In this document: positions 18,371 through 28,078 of the stretch, in pieces
Layout of the letters: each line of letters begins with the position of its first letter
How positions within the stretch are numbered: position 1 is the first letter of the stretch
Origin: Mycobacterium sp.
GTDB taxonomy: Bacteria; Actinomycetota; Actinomycetes; Mycobacteriales; Mycobacteriaceae
Assembly (NCBI RefSeq): GCF_008709575.1
Contig: NZ_VYIK01000020.1
Location: forward strand, 1-53,418
DNA: 53,418 nt
Direction: 5' to 3'
Notes under the pieces: generated by a model
Databases searched by the model: none
What the model was told of the DNA's origin: nothing
The model's input: only the letters and a program-made list of their open reading frames with translations
Translations under genes and position numbers: made by a program

Positions 18371-20548
18371 TTGGACCCGGGCAAGCTCACCGACCAGCGG
18401 GCGGGCGGCACAACCTCTCCTCCCCAACGGGGTCGGATTCGGCGGTTTTCGCGGGTGAGCATCCAGTCCAAACTGCTGCTGATGCTGCTGGGGTGCAGCG
18501 TCGTGTCGGTGGCGGTGATCGGCGTCGTCGGATACCGGGCCGGACATGGCGCACTGCGCACCTCGGCGATCGACCGCCTGGTCGAGCTGCGCGCGTCTCA
18601 GAAGCGGGCGATGGAGTCGCTGTTCACGGACTTGACGAATGCGCTGGTCATCTACAGCCGTGGCGACACCGCGGTGCAAGCGGTGGCCGCGTTCAGCGCC
18701 GGCTTCGACCAGCTGGCCAACGCGCCGATCAGCCCTGCCCAGCAGCGGGCCGTGGTCAGTTACTACAACGAGAAAGTCGCCGCGCCGATCGAGCGCATCA
18801 CCGGCGACAAACCGGCCGTGGACCTGTTGCTGCCGGCGTCGAACGCACAGAGGTACCTCCAGGCTCACTACACCGCACCGCTCCCGGAAGGCCATGACCC
18901 TGCGCCGGCTGATGACGCGGGCGCGGGCAACGCCTGGGCGGCCGCCAACGCGCGTTTCGACGGCCACTTCCGCGAGATCGTCACCCGCTTCGAGTATGCC
19001 GACGCGTTGTTGCTGGACAAGAACGGCAACGTCGTCTACAGCGAGGGCAAAGGACCCGACCTGGGCGCCAATATCCTGACCGGCCCCTATCGCGGGTCCA
19101 ATCTTCGAGACGCCTACCAAAAGGCGCTGGCAGCCAACTCTGTCGACTTCGTCTGGATCACCGACTTCCAGCCTTACCAGCCGCATCTCGATGAGCCCAC
19201 CGCCTGGTTGGTCTCCCCGGTGGGCACCGACGCAAAAATCGAGGGTGTTTTGGCCCTGCCGCTGCCCACCTGGCAGATCAATCGGATCATGACCGCCGAC
19301 AAGCAGTGGAAAGCCGCCGGGATGGGTCGCACCACCGAGACCTACCTCGCCGGTCCCGATAATCTGATGCGGTCGGACTCGCGGTTGTTTTTACAAGACG
19401 CCGGGGCATACCAGCGCGCAGCGGTGGCCGCCGGAACACCACCCGATGTGGTGGCCAAAGCGCTCCGACTGGACACCACTATTCTCGTGCAGCCCGTCGC
19501 GAGCGCAGGCCTGGCCGCCGCTCAACGCGGTCAGACCGGAGTGACCAGCGCCACCGGCTATCTGGGTAATCGTCAACTGGAGGCCTATGCTCCGCTGAAC
19601 GTGCCGAATTCAGATCTGCACTGGTCGATCCTGGCCACCAGAGACAACTCCGAGGCGTTGGCGCGGGCGACGTCATTCACCAAAACAATCGTCCTCGCAG
19701 CGACCGGGATAATTTTCGCTATCTGCGTGGCGTCGATGGTGCTGGCGCGGCTCTTCGTGGGGCCGATCCGCCGGCTGGAGGCCGGCACCCGACGGATCAG
19801 CGGCGGCGAGTACAACGTGAACATCCCGGTGACGTCGCGCGACGAAATCGGTGATCTGACAGCGGCTTTCAATGAGATGAGCCGGACTCTGCAGATCAAA
19901 GACGAGCTGCTCAACGAGCAGCGCAGAGAAAACGACCGCCTGTTGCTGTCGCTGATGCCGGAGCCGGTCGTGCAGCGCTATCGGGACGGCGAGCAGGTCA
20001 TCGCCGAGGAGCATCAAGACGCCAGCGTCATCTTCGCCGACATCGTCGGGTTCGACGCCATGTCAGAGGATCTGTCCGGTGACGAGTTGGTCGGTATCGT
20101 CGACGACTTGATCGGGCAATTCGACTCGGCGGCCGACACGCACGGCGTCGAGCGGGTTCGCACCTTGCACAACAGTTACCTCGCCAGCTGCGGGGTGACG
20201 ACTCCGCGGCTGGACAGCGTGCAACGAACCGTCGATTTCGCGCTGGAAATGCAGCACATCGTCGATCGGTTCAACAGCCAGACCGGCCACAGCCTCGGCC
20301 TGCGAGCCGGCATCACCACCGGCAAGGTCGTCAGCGGACTGGTCGGCCGCACCAGCGTCACCTACGACATGTGGGGCGCAGCGGTCAACCTGGCCTACCA
20401 GATGCACGGCGGCGCTCCGCAGCCCGGAATTTACGTCACCGCCGAGGTTTACGATGTGATGCGCGACATCCGGCAGTTCACACCGGCCGGTACGATCACG
20501 GTCGGCGCAACCGAGCAGCCCGTCTGGCGGTTGGCGGAGCGGCAATGA
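18371..20548 (+). CDS. membrane class III adenylate cyclase-like protein, degenerate active site
   Basis: A protein of about 725 residues, homologous to Rv2435c. It has TM1 at residues 35-55, a large extracytoplasmic sensor region (about 60-435, Cache-like), TM2 at 440-462, HAMP at 463-515 and a class III cyclase domain at 545-720. The first metal Asp is kept (D557 in FADIVGF). The second is Asn (N601 in HNSY, where GD is usual). The transition-state Asn is kept (N673 in YDMWGAAVN) but the Arg is Gln (Q677). Catalysis is therefore doubtful. The TTG start at 18371 is chosen because AAAGGAAG precedes it; a GTG at 18455 is the alternative. The stop overlaps the MscS gene (ATGA). Confidence 0.88.
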   Translation: MDPGKLTDQRAGGTTSPPQRGRIRRFSRVSIQSKLLLMLLGCSVVSVAVIGVVGYRAGHGALRTSAIDRLVELRASQKRAMESLFTDLTNALVIYSRGDTAVQAVAAFSAGFDQLANAPISPAQQRAVVSYYNEKVAAPIERITGDKPAVDLLLPASNAQRYLQAHYTAPLPEGHDPAPADDAGAGNAWAAANARFDGHFREIVTRFEYADALLLDKNGNVVYSEGKGPDLGANILTGPYRGSNLRDAYQKALAANSVDFVWITDFQPYQPHLDEPTAWLVSPVGTDAKIEGVLALPLPTWQINRIMTADKQWKAAGMGRTTETYLAGPDNLMRSDSRLFLQDAGAYQRAAVAAGTPPDVVAKALRLDTTILVQPVASAGLAAAQRGQTGVTSATGYLGNRQLEAYAPLNVPNSDLHWSILATRDNSEALARATSFTKTIVLAATGIIFAICVASMVLARLFVGPIRRLEAGTRRISGGEYNVNIPVTSRDEIGDLTAAFNEMSRTLQIKDELLNEQRRENDRLLLSLMPEPVVQRYRDGEQVIAEEHQDASVIFADIVGFDAMSEDLSGDELVGIVDDLIGQFDSAADTHGVERVRTLHNSYLASCGVTTPRLDSVQRTVDFALEMQHIVDRFNSQTGHSLGLRAGITTGKVVSGLVGRTSVTYDMWGAAVNLAYQMHGGAPQPGIYVTAEVYDVMRDIRQFTPAGTITVGATEQPVWRLAERQ

Positions 20549-21957
20549 CGTTGTTCGAGTCGTGGTTTTACTGGGCCGTCGGCATTGCGGTCGGATTGCC
20601 GGTCGTGCTGATCATTCTCACCGAGAGCCAGCACGCACTGATGCGCCGGCGAAGCCTCCTGGCCAGGCCGGTGGGGCTGATCCGCAACTATCTGTTGCCA
20701 CTGGGCGCGCTGTTGCTGCTCATCGTCAAGGTGGCCCAGGTCCCGCTGCAGGACAACGCGGTCCGGTTGCTGGCGACGGCGTGCAGCTTCGTGATGTTGG
20801 TGCTGTTGCTGTCCGGGCTCAACGCCACCATCTTCCAGGGCGCGCCGGAGAGCTCCTGGCGCAAACGCGTCCCCGCCATCTTCTTAGACGTCGCCCGTCT
20901 CCTGCTGATCGGCGTGGGCCTGGCGATGATCTTGTCCTACATCTGGGGCGCGCGCATCGGCAGCGTGTTCACCGCGCTCGGGGTGACGTCGGTGGTCATC
21001 GGCCTGATGCTGCAGAACTCCGTCGGCCAGATCGTCTCGGGCCTGTTCATGTTGTTCGAGCAGCCGTTCCGCATCGGCGACTGGCTGAAGACCCCTGCAG
21101 CGCAGGGCCTTGTCGTCGAAGCGAATTGGCGCGCTGTGCATATCGACACCGGCCACGGACTGCAGATCACCCCGAACTCGGTGCTGGCCACTACCTCGTT
21201 CACCAATCTGAGCCGCCCGCCCGGTGCGCACAAGCTGGCGATCACGACCACGTTTTCGGCCGCCGACCCCCCCGACCAGGTGTGTGCGATGCTGTCGCGG
21301 ACCGCCCGGGCGCTTCCGCAACTGGGCCCCGAGGGCACAGCCACCTCGATTGCGCTCGGCGGCGCCCAGTACCGCACGACCATCGGACTGTCGTCGCCCG
21401 CCGACGACGGCGCCGCCCAGGCGACGTTCCTGCGCTGGATTTGGTATGCCTCGCGGCGGGAGGGGTTTCACCTCGACGGCGTCGCCGATGACTTCTCCAC
21501 GCCCGCGCGAGTGGAGAAGGCCATTCGAACGGTGGTCGCGCCGGCCCTGCGGCTCAGTCTCCCCGAACAGCAGTCCCTGGTTCCGCATGCCAGACTCGTC
21601 CGCTACGGCGCCGGTGAAGTCCTCGAACACGCCGACGACGTGCCGACGACGATGACCTTTCTGGTCGAGGGCAGCGTTCAGTTGACCGCGACAGCCCAGG
21701 ACGGCTCGCCGATCTCGGTAGCCACGCTGGGTGCGGGGTCGTTTTTGGGTTTGACCGCACTGACCAGGCAACCCAATCTCGCCGGCGCCTTCGCGCTCGC
21801 CGAAGTGACGGCCGTGCTCATCGACCGTGACCAACTCGAACGTCTCGTCATGCGCAAACCGCTGCTGCTCCACGACCTCGGCCGCATTATCGACGAGCGG
21901 CGCAGCGGAATATCGCGGGCCGAAACCCAGGGATCCGCCGAGCGCCACCACCGGTAG
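20545..21957 (+). CDS. MscS-type mechanosensitive channel with C-terminal cyclic-nucleotide-binding-like domain
   Basis: A 470-residue protein, homologous to Rv2434c. Hydrophobic segments lie near residues 7-27, 46-63, 70-93, 110-132 and 138-162. The last is the MscS pore helix region followed by the typical LQNSVGQIVSG and FEQPFRIGDWL. The beta domain runs to about 270. A cNMP-binding fold occupies roughly 335-455 (LVRYGAGEVLEHAD, FLVEGSVQLT). Its phosphate cassette reads GSFLGLTALTRQPNLAGAFA: the usual Glu after Gly and the Arg that contacts the phosphate are both absent, so cAMP binding is uncertain. The ATG overlaps the cyclase stop by 4 bp. Confidence 0.88.
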   Translation: MTLFESWFYWAVGIAVGLPVVLIILTESQHALMRRRSLLARPVGLIRNYLLPLGALLLLIVKVAQVPLQDNAVRLLATACSFVMLVLLLSGLNATIFQGAPESSWRKRVPAIFLDVARLLLIGVGLAMILSYIWGARIGSVFTALGVTSVVIGLMLQNSVGQIVSGLFMLFEQPFRIGDWLKTPAAQGLVVEANWRAVHIDTGHGLQITPNSVLATTSFTNLSRPPGAHKLAITTTFSAADPPDQVCAMLSRTARALPQLGPEGTATSIALGGAQYRTTIGLSSPADDGAAQATFLRWIWYASRREGFHLDGVADDFSTPARVEKAIRTVVAPALRLSLPEQQSLVPHARLVRYGAGEVLEHADDVPTTMTFLVEGSVQLTATAQDGSPISVATLGAGSFLGLTALTRQPNLAGAFALAEVTAVLIDRDQLERLVMRKPLLLHDLGRIIDERRSGISRAETQGSAERHHR

Positions 21958-22020
21958 GCGCGGGCGCCGGTGCGCAATCTCGGGCGACCGGGCCAGCGCA
22001 GCCGGCGATCCGCGGCCCGA

Positions 22021-22026
22021 TACCCT
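22021..22026 (+). promoter_or_regulatory. -10 box for leaderless proA
   Basis: TACCCT is followed by six bases and then the proA ATG; there is no ribosome-binding site. The 75-bp gap after the MscS gene is enough for an independent promoter. Confidence 0.55.
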
Positions 22027-22032
22027 GGGTTG

Positions 22033-23280
22033 ATGAGTCTGCAAGCACCGCTGCGCGCTGACCTGCGTCACGAGGTTCACGACGCCGCGCGGCGCGCCCG
22101 GGTCGCCGCGCGCATCCTGGCGTCGACGCCGACGGCGGTCAAGAATCACGCGCTGCACGCCGCGGCGGACGCGGTCATCGCCGGCGCCGAGGTGATTTTG
22201 GCGGCCAACACCGACGATCTCGCCGCGGCCCGCGCCGTCGACACCCCACCAGCCATGCTGGACCGGCTCGCGCTCAACCCGCAGCGCATCGATGCCATCG
22301 CCGCCGGTCTGCGCCAGGTCGCCGACCTGCCCGACCCCGTCGGGGAGGTGCTGCGCGGCTACGCGCGGCCCAACGGGCTGCAACTGCGCCAGCAGCGGGT
22401 CCCGCTGGGCGTGGTCGGCATGGTCTATGAAGGCCGGCCCAACGTCACCGTCGACGCGTTCGGCCTGGCGCTGAAATCCGGCAACGCGGCCCTGCTGCGC
22501 GGCAGCTCCTCGGCGGCCAAATCCAACCAGGCGCTGGTGGCGGTGCTGCGCGGCGCGCTCGGCACCGCCGGGCTGCCGGCCGACGCGGTCCAGCTGCTCG
22601 ACAGTTCCGATCGCGCCACCGTGACCCATCTGATCCAGGCCCGGGGGCTGGTCGACGTGGTGATCCCGCGCGGGGGAGCCGGCCTGATCGACGCGGTGGT
22701 TCGCGACGCGCAGGTGCCCACGATCGAAACCGGGGTCGGCAACTGCCACGTCTACGTCGACCGGGACGCCGATCTCGACGTCGCCGAACGCGTGCTGCTG
22801 AACTCCAAAACCCGTCGGCCCAGCGTGTGCAACGCCGCCGAAACGCTGCTGGTCGACGCGGCGATCGCCGGTGCGGCGATGCCGCGGCTGCTGGCGGCCC
22901 TGCGCGACGCCGGGGTGAGCGTACACACCGACGCCTCCGACGACGAGCTGCGCCGCGAGTTCCTCTCGATGGACATCGCGGTGGCGGTGGTCGACGGCGT
23001 CGACGCTGCGATCGCCCACATCAACGAGTACGGCACCGGCCACACCGAAGCCATCGTGACGACCAATCTTGCTGCCGCGCAGCGTTTCACCGAGGGCGTC
23101 GACGCGGCCGCGGTGATGGTGAACGCGTCGACGGCGTTTACCGACGGCGAACAGTTCGGTTTCGGCGCCGAGATCGGCATCTCCACCCAGAAGCTGCACG
23201 CCCGGGGCCCGATGGGGCTGGCGGAGCTGACCTCGACCAAGTGGATCGTCTGGGGCGACGGCCACACCCGTCCGGCCTGA
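22033..23280 (+). CDS. proA: gamma-glutamyl phosphate reductase
   Basis: A 415-residue NADPH-dependent enzyme of the aldehyde dehydrogenase superfamily, second in proline synthesis. The nucleophilic Cys is C266 in [14 protein letters not shown]. The family segments [17 protein letters not shown] and [10 protein letters not shown] are present. Length equals the M. tuberculosis enzyme. The frame is open from 21970, but homology starts at the ATG at 22033, directly after a -10 box. It is followed 16 bp later by a moxR gene, suggesting an operon although the pathways are unrelated. Confidence 0.97.
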   Translation: MSLQAPLRADLRHEVHDAARRARVAARILASTPTAVKNHALHAAADAVIAGAEVILAANTDDLAAARAVDTPPAMLDRLALNPQRIDAIAAGLRQVADLPDPVGEVLRGYARPNGLQLRQQRVPLGVVGMVYEGRPNVTVDAFGLALKSGNAALLRGSSSAAKSNQALVAVLRGALGTAGLPADAVQLLDSSDRATVTHLIQARGLVDVVIPRGGAGLIDAVVRDAQVPTIETGVGNCHVYVDRDADLDVAERVLLNSKTRRPSVCNAAETLLVDAAIAGAAMPRLLAALRDAGVSVHTDASDDELRREFLSMDIAVAVVDGVDAAIAHINEYGTGHTEAIVTTNLAAAQRFTEGVDAAAVMVNASTAFTDGEQFGFGAEIGISTQKLHARGPMGLAELTSTKWIVWGDGHTRPA

Positions 23281-23296
23281 CGATGAGGAGATTCCC

Positions 23297-24184
23297 ATGG
23301 TGAGTGTGCCCGCCCGGCCCATCCCGCTGTTCACCGACATCGACGACGTCGGTCGTCGGTTGGCCGAGACCGGCTACCTGCCCGACACCGCGACCATGAC
23401 CGCGGTGTTTTTGGCTGACCGGCTGGGTAAGCCGTTGCTGGTCGAAGGGCCGGCCGGGGTCGGCAAGACCGAACTGGCCCGGGCGGTCGCGCAGGCCACC
23501 GGATCGGAGCTGGTCCGCCTGCAGTGTTATGAGGGCGTCGACGAGGCCCGCGCGCTCTACGAGTGGAACCACGCCAAGCAGATCCTGCGCATCCAGGCCG
23601 GTTCCGGGGACGGAAGCGACTGGGACAGCACCAAAGACGATGTGTTCAGTGAGGAATTTCTGCTGTCCCGGCCGCTGTTGACCGCGATCCGGCGCACCGG
23701 TCCGACGGTGCTTCTGGTCGACGAAACCGACAAGGCCGATATCGAGATCGAGGGCCTTCTGCTGGAGGTGCTGTCCGACTTCGCGGTGACCGTGCCGGAG
23801 CTGGGCACCATCACCGCCACCCGGGCGCCGTTCGTCGTGCTGACCTCCAACGCCACCCGTGAGCTGTCCGAGGCGCTCAAACGACGGTGCTTGTTCTTAC
23901 ACATCGATTTTCCCGGGCCCGAGTTGGAACGCCGGATCTTGTTGTCGCGGGTCCCCGAACTTCCGGCGCACCTCGCCGACGAGCTGGTGCGCATAATCGG
24001 TGTGCTGCGCGGGATGCAGCTCAAGAAGGTGCCGTCGGTGGCCGAGACCATCGACTGGGGACGGACCCTGTTGGCGCTCGGCCTGGACACCATCGACGAC
24101 GCGACCATCGCCGCCACGCTGGGTGTCGTGCTCAAACACCAATCCGACCAGCAACGTGCCGGGGCAGAGCTCCGGCTGAACTGA
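23297..24184 (+). CDS. MoxR-family AAA+ ATPase
   Basis: A 295-residue AAA+ ATPase of the MoxR/CoxD type, homologous to Rv2426c. Walker A is GPAGVGKT at residues 51-58, Walker B LLVDETDKAD near 139-148, sensor 1 LTSNATRE, and an arginine-finger region SEALKRRCLF follows. MoxR proteins work with VWA-domain partners to insert cofactors or mature protein complexes. The partner is encoded 11 bp downstream. GAGGAG precedes the ATG. The target of this pair is unknown. Confidence 0.92.
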   Translation: MVSVPARPIPLFTDIDDVGRRLAETGYLPDTATMTAVFLADRLGKPLLVEGPAGVGKTELARAVAQATGSELVRLQCYEGVDEARALYEWNHAKQILRIQAGSGDGSDWDSTKDDVFSEEFLLSRPLLTAIRRTGPTVLLVDETDKADIEIEGLLLEVLSDFAVTVPELGTITATRAPFVVLTSNATRELSEALKRRCLFLHIDFPGPELERRILLSRVPELPAHLADELVRIIGVLRGMQLKKVPSVAETIDWGRTLLALGLDTIDDATIAATLGVVLKHQSDQQRAGAELRLN

Positions 24185-24195
24185 CGCGCATTCGA

Positions 24196-25638
24196 ATGAC
24201 CCCTCGCCGAGTACGCCCCGCTCAGCCGCTGGCCCCCCACGGCCTGCCGGGGCATTTGGTGGGCTTCGTCGAAGCCCTTCGCGGCCAGGGCATTTCGGTG
24301 GGACCGTCGGAGACGGTGGACGCCGGACGGGTGATGGCGACGCTGAGCCTCGCCGACCGGGAGGTGTTGCGTGAGGGCCTCGCCTGCGCCGTGCTGCGCC
24401 GCTCGGATCACCGGGAGACCTACAACGCATTGTTCGACCTGTGGTGGCCGGCGGCGTTGGGTACCCGGGCGGCGGTCGCCGCCGGAGAAGCGGCAGAAGC
24501 CGACCGGACGCTGGATCCCGAGGATATCGAAGCGATGCGGCAGATGCTGGTCGATCTGCTGACCGAAAACCCCGGCCTCGCCGACCTGGACGAGCAGCTG
24601 GTGGCCATGATCGCCAAAATCGTTGAGGCTTACGGCAAATATCAATCCAGCCGTGGCCCGTCGTACTCGTCTTATCAGGCGCTCAAGGCGATGGCGCTGG
24701 ACGACTTGGAGGGCCGGCTGTTGGCGGGCCTGCTCGCCCCGTACGGCGACGAACCCACACCTACCCAGCAGCAGATCGCCAAAGCACTTGCCGCGCAGCG
24801 GATCACCCAGCTGCGCAGACTGGTCGACGCCGAGACCAAGCGACGCACCGCTGAGCAGCTCGGCCGTGACCACGTCCAGATGTACGGTATCCCCCAGCTG
24901 GCCGAGAACGTCGAGTTCCTGCGCGCCTCGTCCGACCAGCTGCGCCAGATGCGCCGCGTGGTGGCGCCGCTGGCCCGCACATTGGCCACCCGGCTGGCCG
25001 CTCGCCGTCGCCGGGCCCGCGCCGGCGCGATCGATCTGCGCAAGACTCTGCGCACATCGATGTCGACCGGCGGGGTACCGACCGACCTGGTGCTGCGCAA
25101 ACCCCGGCCGGCCCGACCCGAGCTGGTGGTCCTCTGCGACGTGTCCGGATCCGTCGCCGGGTTCAGCCACTTCACCCTGCTGCTGGTACACGCTCTGCGT
25201 CAGCAGTTTTCCCGCGTCCGGGTCTTCGCGTTCATCGACACCACCGACGAGGTGACGCATCTGTTCGGACCCGAGGCCGACCTGGCCGTGGCGATCCAGC
25301 GGATCACCCGCGAAGCCGGCGTCTACACCCGCGACGGCCATTCCGATTACGGCAACGCGTTCGTCTCGTTCACCGAGCGGTTCCACAACGCGCTCTCGCC
25401 GCGCAGCTCGTTGCTGGTGCTCGGCGACGGCCGCACCAACTACCGCGACCCGGCCAGCACAGTGCTGGCCCATCTGGTGGCCGCCAGCCGGCACGCGCAT
25501 TGGCTCAACCCCGAGCCCCGGCATCTGTGGGGCAGCGGCGATTCGGCAGCGGTGCGGTATCAGGAGGTGATCACCATGCACGAATGCCGGTCGGCCAAGC
25601 AGCTGGCCGCGGTGATCGACCGCCTGCTGCCGGTCTGA
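24196..25638 (+). CDS. VWA-domain (CoxE-like) protein, MoxR partner
   Basis: A 480-residue protein of the CoxE/VWA_CoxE type, the same length as Rv2425c. The N-terminal two-thirds are helical and Arg-rich. The VWA domain begins near residue 308 ([15 protein letters not shown]) with a complete MIDAS triad D315-S317-S319 and the later [14 protein letters not shown]. The ATG at 24196 follows the moxR stop closely and lacks a strong ribosome-binding site, consistent with coupling. Known CoxD/CoxE pairs mature a metal cofactor; no molybdo-hydroxylase is seen in this window, so the client is unknown. Confidence 0.88.
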   Translation: MTPRRVRPAQPLAPHGLPGHLVGFVEALRGQGISVGPSETVDAGRVMATLSLADREVLREGLACAVLRRSDHRETYNALFDLWWPAALGTRAAVAAGEAAEADRTLDPEDIEAMRQMLVDLLTENPGLADLDEQLVAMIAKIVEAYGKYQSSRGPSYSSYQALKAMALDDLEGRLLAGLLAPYGDEPTPTQQQIAKALAAQRITQLRRLVDAETKRRTAEQLGRDHVQMYGIPQLAENVEFLRASSDQLRQMRRVVAPLARTLATRLAARRRRARAGAIDLRKTLRTSMSTGGVPTDLVLRKPRPARPELVVLCDVSGSVAGFSHFTLLLVHALRQQFSRVRVFAFIDTTDEVTHLFGPEADLAVAIQRITREAGVYTRDGHSDYGNAFVSFTERFHNALSPRSSLLVLGDGRTNYRDPASTVLAHLVAASRHAHWLNPEPRHLWGSGDSAAVRYQEVITMHECRSAKQLAAVIDRLLPV

Positions 25639-25676
25639 GCGCGCCCAGCGTCACGTGGGCGTGGCGGCTGCTCCAG

Positions 25677-25682
25677 TAAGCT
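25677..25682 (+). promoter_or_regulatory. -10 box for nadD
   Basis: TAAGCT lies eight bases before the nadD GTG, with no ribosome-binding site between. Leaderless or near-leaderless initiation is likely. Confidence 0.45.
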
Positions 25683-25690
25683 GGCAGATC

Positions 25691-26314
25691 GTGCAAAAGC
25701 GCCGCAGGCTGGGAGTGATGGGTGGGACGTTCGACCCCATCCACAACGGCCATCTGGTCGCTGCCAGCGAGGTGGCCTACCGCTTCGGCCTCGACGAGGT
25801 GGTGTTCGTGCCGACCGGCCAGCCCTGGCAGAAGGAGCGACAGGTCAGCGCCAGCGAAGACCGGTATTTGATGACAGTGATCGCGACCGCAGCCAATCCC
25901 TGCTTCTCGGTGAGCCGGGTCGACATCGATCGCGGCGGACCCACCTACACCAAGGATACGTTGCGTGACCTGCGCGCGCTCAATCCCGACGCTGAGCTCT
26001 ACTTCATCACCGGGGCCGACGCGTTGGCCGCCATCTTGTCCTGGCAGGACTGGGAGGAGCTGTTCGCGCAGGCCCGCTTCGTCGGGGTGAGCCGGCCGGG
26101 CTACGACCTGGGCCGCGAACACCTCGCCGGGGCCCTCGATGGATTGCCCGCGGATGCGTTGGCTCTCGTCGAGGTCCCCGCGCTGGCGATCTCGTCGACC
26201 GACTGCCGCCGCCGCGCCGCCGAGGGCCGGCCGCTGTGGTACCTGATGCCCGACGGTGTGCTGCAGTACGTGTCCAAGCGGCGGCTCTACCGCACGCCAC
26301 GGGACGGGGCATGA
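25691..26314 (+). CDS. nadD: nicotinate-nucleotide adenylyltransferase
   Basis: A 207-residue nucleotidyltransferase that makes NaAD from nicotinate mononucleotide and ATP, the step before NadE. The adenylyl-transfer motif [10 protein letters not shown] is near residues 12-21, and [10 protein letters not shown] near the C-terminus completes the ATP site. The GTG start gives [14 protein letters not shown], in line with the short extension of mycobacterial NadD. The stop overlaps the rsfS start (ATGA). In H37Rv a transposase and two other genes separate nadD from the VWA gene; here the gap is only 52 bp. Confidence 0.95.
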   Translation: MQKRRRLGVMGGTFDPIHNGHLVAASEVAYRFGLDEVVFVPTGQPWQKERQVSASEDRYLMTVIATAANPCFSVSRVDIDRGGPTYTKDTLRDLRALNPDAELYFITGADALAAILSWQDWEELFAQARFVGVSRPGYDLGREHLAGALDGLPADALALVEVPALAISSTDCRRRAAEGRPLWYLMPDGVLQYVSKRRLYRTPRDGA

Positions 26315-26679
26315 CGGCCAGCCCGGAGGCCATCGACATGGCGACGGTCGCCGCCGGCGCCGCCGCGGCCAAACTCGCTGCCGATGTCGTCGTCATCGAC
26401 GTGTCCGGGCAGCTGGTCATCACCGACTGTTTCGTGATCGCCTCTGCCTCCAACGAGCGCCAGGTCAACGCCATCGTCGACGCCGTCGAGGAGAAAATGC
26501 GCCGGGCGGGATACCGTCCGGCCCGCCGCGAGGGTGCCCGGGAAGGCCGCTGGACGCTGCTGGACTACGTCGACATCGTCGTGCACATCCAGCACCAGGC
26601 CGAACGCGACTTCTATGCCTTGGACCGACTGTGGCGGGACTGCCCGGTGGTGGCGGTGGATCTGGAAGGCATCTCGTGA
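26311..26679 (+). CDS. rsfS: ribosome silencing factor
   Basis: A 122-residue RsfS/Iojap protein that binds L14 on the 50S subunit and blocks subunit joining during starvation. Signature features are [19 protein letters not shown], the ERQVNAI helix and [13 protein letters not shown]. The ATG overlaps the nadD stop, a gene pairing conserved widely in bacteria. Its own stop overlaps the next start (GTGA). Confidence 0.95.
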   Translation: MTASPEAIDMATVAAGAAAAKLAADVVVIDVSGQLVITDCFVIASASNERQVNAIVDAVEEKMRRAGYRPARREGAREGRWTLLDYVDIVVHIQHQAERDFYALDRLWRDCPVVAVDLEGIS

Positions 26680-27347
26680 CGACGCGCCGGCTGGTCATGC
26701 TGCGCCACGGCCAGACCGATTTCAATCTGGGCAGCCGGATGCAGGGTCAACTGGACACCGAGCTGAGCGAGCTGGGCCGCGCCCAAGCGGTGGCCGCGGC
26801 CGAGGTGCTGGCCAAACGCCAGCCGCTGCTGATCGTGTCGTCGGATCTGCGGCGGGCCTATGACACCGCCGTCGTGCTGGGCGAGCGCAGCGGATTGCAG
26901 CCGCGCGTGGACAAGCGGCTGCGCGAGACCCATCTCGGTGACTGGCAGGGCATGACCCATGAACAGGTCGACAGCAGCGCCCCGGGCGCCCGGCTGGCGT
27001 GGCGCGCGGACGCCACCTGGGCGCCGCACGGCGGGGAGAGCCGGGTCGACGTGGCTGCCCGCGCCCTGCCGGTGGTCGCCGAATTGGTGGCGGGCGAGCC
27101 GGAGTGGGACGCATCCGATGGGCGTCCGGTGGTGCTGGTCGCCCACGGCGGGTTGATCGCCGCGTTGACCGCCGCGTTGCTGCGGCTGCCGGTGGAGCAT
27201 TGGTCCGCGCTGGGCGGGATGGGCAACGCCAGTTGGACACAGCTGTCCGGGCAGTGTGACGACGGTGGCGACGCCGACGTGGACCGCATCAGGTGGCGTC
27301 TCGATGTGTGGAATGCCTCGGCACAGGTCGCCGGCGATGTCGGGTGA
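26676..27347 (+). CDS. gpgP: glucosyl-3-phosphoglycerate phosphatase
   Basis: A 223-residue histidine phosphatase. The catalytic motif is LRHGQT with H11, and the second His is H157 in VAHGG. Same length as M. tuberculosis Rv2419c, which dephosphorylates glucosyl-3-phosphoglycerate early in methylglucose lipopolysaccharide synthesis. The GTG overlaps the rsfS stop by 4 bp. Pairing with octT downstream strengthens the assignment, since phosphoglycerate-mutase-like sequences alone are not specific. Confidence 0.9.
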   Translation: MTTRRLVMLRHGQTDFNLGSRMQGQLDTELSELGRAQAVAAAEVLAKRQPLLIVSSDLRRAYDTAVVLGERSGLQPRVDKRLRETHLGDWQGMTHEQVDSSAPGARLAWRADATWAPHGGESRVDVAARALPVVAELVAGEPEWDASDGRPVVLVAHGGLIAALTAALLRLPVEHWSALGGMGNASWTQLSGQCDDGGDADVDRIRWRLDVWNASAQVAGDVG

Positions 27348-28074
27348 GTCCCGTCCCGTCCTGCTGATTTTCGCCGACTCGCTGGCCTACTACGGCCCGC
27401 GGGGCGGCCTGCCCGCCGACGATCCTCGTATTTGGCCCAATATCGTCGGCGCACATCTGGGTTGGGATGTCGAACTGATCGGCCGTATCGGCTGGACCTG
27501 CCGCGACGTGTGGTGGGCGGTCACCGAGGATCCGCGGGCCTGGGCGGCGCTGGCCCGCGCGGGGGCGGTGATCTTCGCGACCGGCGGCATGGATTCGCTG
27601 CCCTCGCCGTTGCCGACCGCGCTGCGCGAGCTCATCCGCTATGTGCGGCCGCCGCGGCTGCGGCGGCGGGTCCGTGCCGGCTACGGGTGGTTGCAGCCGA
27701 GGCTCTCGCCGGTGGCCAGGGCCGCATTGCCGCCGCACCTCACCGTCGACTATCTCGAAAAATCGCGCTTTGCAATCGATTTCAATCGTCCCGGCATCCC
27801 GATCGTGGCGTCGCTGCCGCCGGTGCACAGTGCTGAGAGTTACGGCAAAGCTCACCGCGGCCGGGCCCGAACCGCCGCGGCGATCGCGCGGTGGGCGCAG
27901 CGCCACGACATCCCGGTGGTCGACCTGAAAGCTGCGGTCAGCGAGCACATCCTGAGCGGAAGCGGCAATCCCGACGGTATCCACTGGGACTTCGCGGCGC
28001 ACCGGGCCGTTGCCGAGGCGATGCTCGAGGCGCTGGCGCGCGCCGGCGTGTCCCACAGCGAGAAACGGCGCTGA
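27337..28074 (+). CDS. octT: diglucosylglycerate octanoyltransferase
   Basis: A 245-residue SGNH-fold acyltransferase homologous to Rv2418c (OctT), which octanoylates diglucosylglycerate, an early precursor of methylglucose lipopolysaccharide. The block I equivalent is FADSLAYYG (D14-S15) and the C-terminal DGIHWD supplies the catalytic Asp/His pair. The ATG at 27337 lies inside the end of gpgP (11-bp overlap) and gives the expected length; the frame is open further upstream but would add unrelated residues. Confidence 0.88.
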   Translation: MSGESRPVLLIFADSLAYYGPRGGLPADDPRIWPNIVGAHLGWDVELIGRIGWTCRDVWWAVTEDPRAWAALARAGAVIFATGGMDSLPSPLPTALRELIRYVRPPRLRRRVRAGYGWLQPRLSPVARAALPPHLTVDYLEKSRFAIDFNRPGIPIVASLPPVHSAESYGKAHRGRARTAAAIARWAQRHDIPVVDLKAAVSEHILSGSGNPDGIHWDFAAHRAVAEAMLEALARAGVSHSEKRR

Positions 28075-28078
28075 AATC

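Noticed and set aside
20884..23340. 818-codon open frame antisense to mscS and proA
   Set aside because: It covers recognisable MscS and ProA coding sequence on the other strand and shows no domain.
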